Below are positions 44,698 to 53,458 of a DNA stretch of 64,000 bases, one piece after another (within the stretch, counting starts at the first letter, position 1; every line of letters begins with the position of its first letter). The position numbers were made by a program, and so were the translations under genes. The stretch spans positions 1,364,001 through 1,428,000 of the forward strand of contig NC_089390.1 in NCBI RefSeq assembly GCF_003171515.1, written 5' to 3'. The stretch comes from Pyrenophora tritici-repentis. Its lineage: Eukaryota > Ascomycota > Dothideomycetes > Pleosporales > Pleosporaceae. The notes beneath the pieces are model-generated. The model was not told the origin of the DNA and searched no databases. It saw only the letters and a list, made by a program, of their open reading frames with translations.

Positions 44698-45847
44698 GTC
44701 AACTGCTATTTTGTAACTGTTGTTGAGGTGTGTGCGAAGAGTTGTTCTGAATGCTTGTCAAGAAAGCAAACGGCTAGTTCGAGGGGTTGGTCGATGAGTT
44801 GAGTTTGATCAGGAGTTCGAAGCAAAGTTGAGCTGACGTTACTGGACTGTAATAATAGGAAAGTTGTCCTAGGCTTGGAAGAGAGGTTATTATATACTTA
44901 GTAGGCTCGCGCTACTGCCCCCACTACTCAATTACTTTGGTGAGTGAACCATAGTTAGAGGTGTTTGTTCACACACAAAGTGGGTACGGCGAAGCATGCT
45001 GATTGCTCGTTGCGCGTAATCGTGTCATCATGTAATGACTCCTCACAGCCTGCCTCACCATAAAGCTGTATTCGCTTAATGGATATCAACCAGCTCGACA
45101 GATAATAACCAGTAGGAACAAACAAGTGGGCAACATATAGTATTATCTGGGTGCAAACGAATTGTTAGGCTTTAGGTAATTGTACAATGTAGACTAGACG
45201 CAGTGTGTTGGTAGGCCTTGTACGATCGTACGGGTGAATAACAACAACGAGGTTCTTCTGGTGACTGGTATTGGTATTGATTGTCTACGAACATAGCTGC
45301 TACGAAGGTACACCTAAGCTCTGCGCAAGGTGGGCCGAAGTCGGGCCGAAGTGTCAAGCAGCCGACGTCTCTACCGATACTCACGATCCGACACAGTGCA
45401 TATATCCTTAAAATACGGTCTTGCACTACACACACGACACAGTCAAACTCTTAAAAAAAGCATTGAAATTTCAATGGGGTTTCAACCTCACAGCTAGCAG
45501 AGTCCCATGGTTAAGGTAAGAGGTAAGAGTGAAGCTTAGTAGAGCTCTCGTTCAAACCGTAGTTGAGGGGAGCCTAGCGTACCAACAAGAGTTTACACAA
45601 TTACATCATGACTTTACTACCTTCAAATCCACCAGTTTCAGGTAGACTAATCCGGAGCCGCAGCGAAAAGATTCCTCCGCGAACCTTTGTTGGAAGGGCT
45701 AGTCTCCCACAAAAATGATCTCGAATTCGGCTTCGCTTACAAAGCAGTCATACGGCCTAAATGCAACAATTTGGATGTTTTCAGAACAGAATATATTTCT
45801 AACCTAGCCCGACTCTACTCTCATCCCACACGATAGTAATGCCGCTT
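44698..45847. other. intergenic, nothing recognised
   Basis: About 1.1 kb between the BTB-like and dienelactone-hydrolase-like genes. Only short, non-protein-like open frames. Left limit of the proposed cluster. Confidence 0.45.
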
Positions 45848-46770
45848 TCAAACGTGCTTGTCGAAGAAAGCGATGACAAGCTTGTATGCCCTCTCGTACT
45901 CAGCCTTCACCTTCTCGTCCTCGAGGTCGGCACGCGCCGTCATAAAGCCGTGGAGCTGATCATCGAAGCGCTCAAAGTGCTTGGGCACGCTCAGTCCCTT
46001 CTCGAATTCCTTCACCACCTCCACTTCTTCGTCGCCGGAAGCAATCATGAGATGCGGCATTTCGATGCCAGCCGCTTCTTTGGGGTCGAGCATGGCCGGG
46101 TGGCACTGGGCACCAGCCGCAAACTTGCAGAGCTTGTTGGACGTGACGACGGAAACGATCTTGCCGCCCCAGCAGAACTACGCGTATGTTTATCAGATGA
46201 CGATCCCAGTTTCGTTCTTTTCTGGATACGGGACTTACTCCTAGGATACCCCAAGATTTGATGCTGGTGTACTTTTTGCCAATCGCGTCGACCATGCCGG
46301 GGAGCTTGCCTACTGCGGTCTGAGGGTTGCCTGTCGATCCGAAGAAAGCTCCCAGCGGTCCGTCCATACCCTGTGCCATCCAGCTCATCTCGGCCGGCTT
46401 TCCGTCGAAGAAGTCGGGCATGAAGACCTGGTACTTGCCTGAGTGCGCAAGCAGATCAGCGCCTTGCACCGTTTGGTCGAAGAAACCGAAGATGTCGTAG
46501 ACGACAAAGATAGCTTTGGAGGCATCTGATGGACCAGTGACATCTACATGAGTGTCAGCCACGTGAAAAAGAGTATGGTGAAATTCATTTTGTTGCTGGG
46601 AGATTCCTACACATTTTGGTGTCGCCAATAGTCTCATAGCGGCCCTTGGGGGTATAGCCCTTGGACACAACCGGGGGGATGGAGCAGCATGCTGGGGAGT
46701 ATTCGGACATGGTGGCTTTACTGTAGGATTTCTCCTTTAGTGACTTCTCCTTGGAGGGAAAACAGCCCAT
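45848..46770 (-). CDS. dienelactone hydrolase-family alpha/beta hydrolase with N-myristoylation-type start
   Basis: Three exons on the minus strand, 46770-46611, 46543-46239 and 46177-45848, with introns of 67 and 61 nt, give 264 aa. Family landmarks: CCSIPPVVSKGYTPKG, FVVYDIFGFFDQTVQGADLL, MPDFFDGKPAE, then SWGILGFCWGGK with the nucleophile Cys (an intron splits GILG|FCWGG), MIASGDEEV (Asp region) and FDDQLHGFMTARA (His). Fungal members cleave lactones or esters; few have known substrates. Unlike typical members, which start near MSEYSP, this one begins MGCFPSKEKSLKEKS, a classic Gly2 myristoylation site with adjacent Cys3 palmitoylation site and basic residues, predicting membrane attachment. 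It lies 1.1 kb from the multicopper oxidase gene, in the same orientation. Confidence 0.88.
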
Positions 46771-47834
46771 GGTGCAGATACTGTGGTGACTTAAAGAGAT
46801 GGGTATGAGACTAGAGAAAAGATCAAGGGGTCAGCGCACCGGTGCTTATGTGAACCTGTGAGATAGATCGAGTTCCTGGAGTGTTGGGTACAGTGTAGTC
46901 GGAGATGCGGATGTGAAAGTGATGTTTGATCAAGCAGACAGGATAGTGAGTCCTTTATGTATTTACTGTCGAGCATAGAGATGTGAGACACACGGCCTTA
47001 ACGGGAATCACAGCGGCATTACCGGGATTTACTTCTGATATCGAGTGCATGTAACCGCAGCACTATCGCATTACCAAGACGGAGATATCGGAATCAACCT
47101 GACATTCATCCCTTGCGTCTAAGAGACGGGGCCACAAGCACGATAGCAAGGCTGAGCTGCTGCACAGCTGGGATGGTCCGAGCGTTGGCGTTCATGTGGC
47201 ACAGCATGTAACCATGTTCGCTTCGGGATCCGAGGGCGTGGGATAAAGTAAGCTGACCGCAGACGGGACTCGCTTAGATAATGACCCCTTTGTTTCCCGG
47301 ACCCCACGTCAACGCCACGAAGTTATGGCGGTCAGAACTCTAGCTGACATGATAGGCTCTTTGTTTCCCGAACCCTTGCGCAAAATCACAAAACAGTGGT
47401 GGTCAGGTCTCTAGGGACCGGTAAAATGCCACCATTCTGCCACGATTATCAGTCATGTAAACTAAACGCAGCTCTGGATCAATATCACAGCATGCACACA
47501 GCAAAGAAAATCCTAATGGACAATAGTCTACACAATTAAGCATGTAGGAATGGTAGAGGTCAACCTGGTATCTTGACCAGACTACCAGCGTTGTGCAACA
47601 TGTATTTGTAATTGAAATGATCAATGCAAGATATATACGGTAACTATGCAAATCTGATTTAGAAATAGTATTTATAGAAAGACTCGAATGCGCAAAACAT
47701 GAAAAACACAACCTCGTCTATCGTAAGAAAAGAACTAAGCCCAAACAAACAAGTGTACTAGTAGAAGAACTGAAGATACATGCCTATATACAAAATGAAA
47801 AAAAATTGCGAATGCAACCTTAGATACACGCACC
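46771..47834. other. intergenic with a degenerate 71-bp tandem repeat
   Basis: Spacer between the hydrolase gene's start and the oxidase gene's stop. It holds the repeat at 47288-47429. The rest, including an AT-rich stretch at 47580-47830, shows nothing recognisable. Confidence 0.45.
47288..47429. repeat. degenerate 71-bp tandem repeat, two units
   Basis: Both units begin CTTTGTTTCCCGRACCC (47288 and 47359) and share GTGGYGGTCAG-like and CTCTAG blocks at matching offsets. Other positions have diverged. Confidence 0.5.
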
Positions 47835-49616
47835 CTACACTCCGCTATCCACCTGATCTACAACGTTCTGACTACTGTACTTGTCCCAAGCCCGACAAGT
47901 ATTCTTGTTCTGCGCTGGAAAGTTCATCTTTGCAACGTCCTGCGGCCTCTCTATCAAGCTCGAAAACATGCCAGTGGAAACATGCCAGGCAACGTGGCAA
48001 TGCAACGACCAGACACCTGGGTTGTCCTGTTCGTACTGAATGACCAGATGACCTGAAGCGCGCAGCTGGTGGACATCGCGACGGTGAGGGTTCTGTGGAC
48101 GAACAATTGTATGGCCGTCCCAACGTCCCGGCCCCTCTGATAAAACCTGCATGTTATGGCCGTGCAGGTGCATAGGGTGGTGCGTGTTATTGGACTTGTT
48201 GTACATGATTATGCGCACGGTTTTGTTCTGGCCCATGTTGTGCACGTTCCATTCTGGGTGGGTGGGGTATGAAGTGTTGCGGTTCTTCACAAGCTCTAGA
48301 ATGGGGTTGTTGTAGTTTGCGCGGAAAGCTGAGTCGTTGACTGTCCAGGTCTGGTGGCCAGTGGCATTGATGACGCGATCGTAATCAAGGTTGATAATGC
48401 TGGTAGGGTTCTGTTTGACGGCTATAGGGTAGCTAGGCTCTGTCTTCTCAAGAGGATCGTTGATACAGGTATGGTAGACATCGGTGATGGGGTGAGCGGT
48501 ACTATTGGGACGCTGACGTTCATCCGCTTGATCGTAGTAAATAGCTGCCAGAGCTAGAGGCTGATGCGAAGCGGCGCATAGATCAGATATCATGGACCGC
48601 ATCCAGAAAGCGCCTTTCCGGTCTTTCTTTGCCTTGACAAGGATGTCAGTGCGCTGTCCAACGCCCAATGTGATCACATCTGTGTTGTAAGGCTTGACGG
48701 GGACAAAGTCGTTTGCGATAACAGTCATCTCATGTCCGTCAATGGAGAAGTGCTGTAGAGAAGCTGCGCCGGAATTGACCAAGCGCAATCGATGTGTCTT
48801 GCCAGCCCGGAAACGGAATTTTGACAATCCAGCGTTCGATACGCATGGCCTGCCATCTGTAATAGTCGTGCAATCAAAGTCCATTTTCCCGTTGATCATG
48901 TTGTTGTCTGCCCAGGGTCGCCAGAGCGTTTGATTTGTGCCGACTGCATCGTCGATCAGCTCGAGATAGTCTTTATGCCACCAGTCGTTGATGAATACAG
49001 GGCCGAGATCGATTTCGTGGCCCTCAGAGGCCGGACCATGTACTACAACGGGGCCCATAAGTCCTCCAATTTGCTGACCAGAGTAATGACTGTGATACCA
49101 GGACGTGCCGTATAGATCAGCTTTGAACTTGTAGGTAAAGGTTTCTCCAGGAGCAATTGGACATTGGGATACTGACGGAACTCCGTCCATCCAGGGTGTA
49201 TCCTTCATGGTGAAGCCATGGAAATGCATAGCGGTTCCTTCAACTGGGCCAGCAATCTTGTTATGAATCGTGACTTCGATCATATCTCCCCAGTTGGCTT
49301 CGAGTAGAGGTCCGGGAAATTGGCCATTCACAAGAAGTACGTTCTTACTGTAGCCGTCTGGAGATAGTGGTTTTCGCTCAAGCGTCCAATCAACCTTAAC
49401 CGTCTGGCCCGTATGTGGGGCATCAATATATGGGTTCGAGTTCCAGCAGTTCCGGCCTCCCCAGGGGTTTCCATGGCCGCGGTCGATCCAGTTATTGAGT
49501 AGAGGTGCATCTAGTGTGCCCCAGTTGGATAAGCCATTGGTCTGACTTTGTGGAAGAGCAGGCTGGAATGGAATGGTTCCTGCGAAAAGCTTCGTAATGA
49601 CTGATGAGTTGACCAT
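47835..49616 (-). CDS. multicopper oxidase (laccase family)
   Basis: Single exon, 593 aa. All four copper-binding blocks are present: HFHGF (131-135), WYHSHYSGQ (173-181), HPMHLHGH (480-487) and HCHVAWHVSTGM (539-550), the last with the type-1 copper Cys. Cupredoxin domains cover about 70-200, 210-370 and 430-570. Laccases oxidise phenols by one electron and reduce O2 to water, coupling or polymerising aromatic compounds. The N-terminus, MVNSSVITKLFAGTIPFQPA, has only a weak hydrophobic stretch, so secretion is doubtful; no upstream exon with a better leader was found. A TATA-like sequence lies about 85-92 bp upstream (49701-49708). It is divergent from the DAHP synthase gene, suggesting shared control and a role in the same pathway. 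Confidence 0.92.
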   Translation of the reverse strand: MVNSSVITKLFAGTIPFQPALPQSQTNGLSNWGTLDAPLLNNWIDRGHGNPWGGRNCWNSNPYIDAPHTGQTVKVDWTLERKPLSPDGYSKNVLLVNGQFPGPLLEANWGDMIEVTIHNKIAGPVEGTAMHFHGFTMKDTPWMDGVPSVSQCPIAPGETFTYKFKADLYGTSWYHSHYSGQQIGGLMGPVVVHGPASEGHEIDLGPVFINDWWHKDYLELIDDAVGTNQTLWRPWADNNMINGKMDFDCTTITDGRPCVSNAGLSKFRFRAGKTHRLRLVNSGAASLQHFSIDGHEMTVIANDFVPVKPYNTDVITLGVGQRTDILVKAKKDRKGAFWMRSMISDLCAASHQPLALAAIYYDQADERQRPNSTAHPITDVYHTCINDPLEKTEPSYPIAVKQNPTSIINLDYDRVINATGHQTWTVNDSAFRANYNNPILELVKNRNTSYPTHPEWNVHNMGQNKTVRIIMYNKSNNTHHPMHLHGHNMQVLSEGPGRWDGHTIVRPQNPHRRDVHQLRASGHLVIQYEQDNPGVWSLHCHVAWHVSTGMFSSLIERPQDVAKMNFPAQNKNTCRAWDKYSSQNVVDQVDSGV

Positions 49617-50582
49617 ATTGTAGATGGACTGCTGGTTTGAGGAAATGAGAGACTGTAAATCTTGTCGTTGCTGTTTTCGCAGACACCCGGCAAAGAGACA
49701 TATTTATGTATCTCTTCCTACACGACGCTCTTCCGTCGGTGACTCTAGTTCAGGTTCATCACGGCCTCCGCCGTGAGTTCCAGCGTATCTCGAGGTCTCC
49801 AGCGTGGCTAAGCACACACATCCTCAGCGTGGCTTCAGGATAGCCACCCCATCAGGCCTTCAAACAATCCGAGACGGGCGCTGATATCAGGTCGTCAGAG
49901 CTGGGTCCAAACTTGACTCCGTATGGAACTGCACCGTGAGATGTGGACAAAGCTGAGACATTTCTATCTACAGCCTCATCATCGATCTCGTGATAGAGAT
50001 GATGAGTTTTGATGAGAGTTTTCCCATCTGTTCAGCGCTGATACGGGCATAAAGTGTACTAAATTTGCTACTGGTGATATCTAAACTCGACCAAGAAAGT
50101 TATCATGCAGATATGAAGGATTCAATCTCTCGTTGCTAAGCGTGAGACTGGATTGGTAGAGTGGCTTGAAACATGTTGTGGCTTGAACTATGCTGTGGCT
50201 TGCCTCTGCTCGCGTAGTATGGAGAAGCGAAAGCCATGTACCAATGTGACCGAGCCTAGGCCTCAACCTGAGGCTGAGTACAAGTCTAGAAAGCACAGGC
50301 TTCTACCATGTTTAGAAACCAGGCTCTGACTTCGTCCGGTTGGGATGCCAGCTTGTACTGTAGGTGTAAAGAGAGTGCCTAGGCACCTGATCTCAAGGTC
50401 AGATCGAGGCGCACAGTTGCCATGGGTGAGCTGAGTTAAGCAGTGGTCAAGATACGAGGCTTGGCATCATCTTATTACTTTATCGGGAAGTCTACCAGCC
50501 AAGCCGCGAGCGGCTGAGAGCGGATAATGGCGCCAGTCTTGGAGGATTAATCAACACTGCTTACTCGTCGATTACCCCCACG

Positions 50583-50618
50583 CCGCTTACCCTTCCGCTT
50601 ACCCTTCCGCTTACCCCT
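50583..50618 (+). repeat. three tandem 12-bp units in the divergent promoter
   Basis: CCGCTTACCCTT occurs twice exactly and a third time as CCGCTTACCCCT, head to tail. Such short clustered repeats in a cluster promoter could be regulator binding sites. Confidence 0.8.
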
Positions 50619-51131
50619 ACGCAGTTAAGGTACCCTTCGCTTCCTATTTGCTTATCTGTGCCTATTAAATTCAAGACTCGATAAGGATTAGAAGCTTGGT
50701 GGGCTTATCTGGGTTGCAGAGCCACTGCAATGCAGGGCGCGCGACTCAGTCCTAGGAATTAGTCAGTTCCGACTACAGAGCTCGGGTAATCGTACAAGGA
50801 CCCCTAGAAGATAGTAATTACCTAGATAGCCTTGATTTCATATCTGTGAAGCAGATATAGCCCATGCCTGGATCACATGTGTGCAAAGTTAGATCCTGAT
50901 GGAAGCTTGTGTAACGTAGAGCAGCTCCTTGGTTCGCAGATCTTTTGAAAGACCCACCTCCTGCAACACCACACAGTGTGTTAATCTTACCATCCCGTCG
51001 TGGACGCATGTCAGATGAGTAGAGTGGATGGTTATACCGATGGCTCATGTGTCTTGTATCAAGGTACACGAGAGCGGTCAAGAGATGCTGGAGTTATGAC
51101 TTCCGAGGTCGAACAAGGGCATATCAAACTA

Positions 51132-51137
51132 TATAAA
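51132..51137 (+). promoter_or_regulatory. TATA box of the DAHP synthase gene
   Basis: TATAAA inside CTATATAAATCGG, 91 bp before the start codon at 51228. Confidence 0.55.
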
Positions 51138-51227
51138 TCGGCCTGGACACCCCAAGAATATATCCATCGCTCAGTCATATTCCAGAAGAGTTCCTATCTT
51201 TCTGCCAACATCCACTTATCATTCACA

Positions 51228-52382
51228 ATGAGTTCTCCATTCTTCACCACAAAGCTCAAGCTCGCATCTGCTGCAGGTCTCCAAGCCGAAGGAACAAGAG
51301 TGACTCAGCTCTTGCCCTTGGTGCCGGCTGGCCTGTTGCAATCCGAGGTCCCTCTCTCGGGGTCTTCTCTAGACACTGTCCTTCAAAGCCGACAAGACGT
51401 GTCTGCAGTGTTGGCCAAGCTAGATGATCGCCTTCTTGTCATAGTCGGTCCGTGCTCCATTCATGACCCTGTCGCCGCAATGGAATATGCGAGACGCCTG
51501 AAGGAGCTCAGTGAGCGCCTCTCAGGTGAAATCTGCGTTGTTATGAGGGCTTATCTCGAAAAGCCACGCACATCTGTTGGCTGGAAAGGCTTGATCAACG
51601 ACCCTTACCTAGACGAATCCTTTGCCATCAACGATGGATTGAAGATTTCTCGGAAGCTTCTAGTCGATATCAACAGTATCGGCCTCCCCGTCGCTACAGA
51701 GCTGCTCGACACACTCTCTCCACAATACTTCGCCGATACAATCGCTTTCGGGGCTGTCGGTGCTCGTACGACGGAGTCCCAGCTTCATCGCGAACTTGTC
51801 TCAGGTGTTTCGTTTCCCGTGGGCTTCAAAAACGGAACCGATGGTGGCCTTACTGTAGCCATGGACGCTATGAAGTCGTCTGCTTCGCCGCATCGCTTTC
51901 TAGGCGCGACCAAAACCGGCCTTACTGGCATAGTGCATACGAGTGGAAACAGCGACACAGCTGTCATTCTCCGTGGCGGTTCTAAAGGCCCTAACTACGA
52001 TGCCGACAGTGTTGAACAAGCTCTGGGATCTCTACGCTTCCGTGGGCAGCGAGATGTGGTCATCGTCGACTGCTCTCACGGAAATTCCAGCAAAGACTAT
52101 CGCAACCAGCCCATCGTGGCTGGCGTGATCGCCGAACAAGTCGCACGGGGACAGCGAAACATTGTTGGGGTGATGTTGGAGTCGAACATATACGAAGGTC
52201 GTCAGGACGTTCCAGCCACTGGTGCAGGCGGACTTCTTCCTGGCGTGAGTATCACGGATGGGTGTATTGGATGGGATGCTACGGTCCAGGTCCTTGAGAG
52301 GCTTGCAGAGGCTGTCCAGCTACGACGCACGGTGATGCCCACCGCCACTCTGACACCAGAGGATAGTGATAATGGCTGCTAA
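51228..52382 (+). CDS. 3-deoxy-7-phosphoheptulonate (DAHP) synthase, class I
   Basis: Single exon, 384 aa. The frame is open upstream to 51000, but ATG 51228 (CACAATGAG) starts the family-like part and lies after the TATA box. The enzyme joins phosphoenolpyruvate and erythrose-4-phosphate, the first step to aromatic amino acids. Motifs: VIVGPCSIHDPVAAMEYARR, RAYLEKPRTSVGWKGLINDP, VGARTTESQLHRE, GFKNGTDGG, ATKTGLTGIVHTSGNSD, VILRGGSKGPNYD and DCSHGNSSKDY. All expected catalytic and metal residues (Cys in GPCSIHD, His in CSHGN, Glu in MLESN, Asp in SITDGCIGWD) appear present. A single housekeeping copy would not need to sit here: next to a keto-acid synthetase it probably serves as a dedicated, possibly differently feedback-controlled, precursor enzyme. 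Confidence 0.93.
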   Translation: MSSPFFTTKLKLASAAGLQAEGTRVTQLLPLVPAGLLQSEVPLSGSSLDTVLQSRQDVSAVLAKLDDRLLVIVGPCSIHDPVAAMEYARRLKELSERLSGEICVVMRAYLEKPRTSVGWKGLINDPYLDESFAINDGLKISRKLLVDINSIGLPVATELLDTLSPQYFADTIAFGAVGARTTESQLHRELVSGVSFPVGFKNGTDGGLTVAMDAMKSSASPHRFLGATKTGLTGIVHTSGNSDTAVILRGGSKGPNYDADSVEQALGSLRFRGQRDVVIVDCSHGNSSKDYRNQPIVAGVIAEQVARGQRNIVGVMLESNIYEGRQDVPATGAGGLLPGVSITDGCIGWDATVQVLERLAEAVQLRRTVMPTATLTPEDSDNGC

Positions 52383-53458
52383 AGTCATTGGTAGCCATAT
52401 TTTATAAGGTTTTTAGGTGGCGTGTTGGATTTCCATAGAACTTTTCGTAATAGAACCTTGCCAATACATGAGATTTGCCTTACCTACTCGCCTGATAATC
52501 TCCAAGGCTCCAGTACCTGTTGTCCATCGTGATTCACGTTATCTCTCTGAGTCTAGTTTATCGCTTATTGCTATGATTCAAGCGTCAGGCCGACTACCTC
52601 TTGTTAGTACGAGCTGGGGCGGGCGTTCCTGGCTCGACCAGATATGGTGTAACGTTGGCCTCTAAGCTCCCACCGTCTCACCGCCTGGCATAGTACATCC
52701 CGAGAACTTCCGTAAACCTGAACCCTGCTCTTAGACAAATCGTGGTTAATACCCGGGTAATACCCATGTACGCCCGATGCAGAAGGATTTGGCAAGTAGA
52801 TGCTGTTTGTGTAACAGTAAGCTTACCCCACCCCACGCCTAGCAACCTTGGCAGATAAGCTTGTGTTAAGCGAACCAAATATGTGCAACATCATGCCCGC
52901 TTTGCTATATACGGAAGCCGATAACTTGAAGGATGCAGTTGATGTTACAGGCTTGAATCAAACACATGGGCTGTTTTTACCAGGTAGGAGACGTTGGGGA
53001 TTGACGGCCTCACGGTCAATACTTGTCTCAACTTACAGATGTTTTCCATGCCCCACGTATCCTGCAGGAGACTGCTTTGGGATGCAGAGACAAAGACATA
53101 AGCCTTGCGCCGGCTTGGATGAAACAGAGTTCATATTTAATGCGCATTTCGGGCTGGATGCTGCGAGCCCACCGGGCAGGCACGGTGCATTGGTCTGAGT
53201 CAGATGTGCCTAGTAGGATTCATATCGCGGAATATGCAATTAAACTGATAACGGTATCATGGCTGCTGAAGGAGTGTTCAAAATGTTGGGGTGGAGGATA
53301 TCGACGGTAGAGTTGGGAGACAAGGGAGAGAAGTCCGTCGATATCCAAGATGGGCGTCCGAGTAGCTGAAAGGTTTGAATTTAAGATGCGTTCCGTTCCA
53401 GGTTTGATAGAAGAAAGAAGCATCACTTCGCACCACTGAGTTCTTCTCTACTACCAAC
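52383..53458. other. intergenic, nothing recognised
   Basis: About 1.1 kb between two co-oriented genes. I looked for an aminotransferase or other tailoring gene here and found no protein-like frame. Confidence 0.5.

Larger units (their letters stand above)
49617..51227. promoter_or_regulatory. 1.6-kb divergent promoter (oxidase / DAHP synthase)
   Basis: Shared upstream region of two divergent genes of the proposed cluster. It holds a three-unit 12-bp repeat (50583-50618), a CCG-N4-CGG inverted triplet at 50504-50513 of the kind bound by Zn2Cys6 regulators, and a TATA box before the DAHP synthase gene. No gene is supported inside. Confidence 0.5.

Noticed and set aside
46585..46670. Frame running through the first hydrolase intron (MCRNLPATK and RLLATPKCVGISQQQ)
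   Set aside because: Retaining the 67-nt intron destroys the family sequence; splicing at GTAGGA/ATGTAG restores it.
49492..49701. Possible upstream leader exon for the multicopper oxidase
   Set aside because: The upstream ATG frames contain no hydrophobic leader and no donor/acceptor pair joins them to the oxidase frame.
52383..53458. Search for an aminotransferase or tailoring gene between DAHP synthase and the synthetase
   Set aside because: No frame of useful length or protein-like content on either strand.
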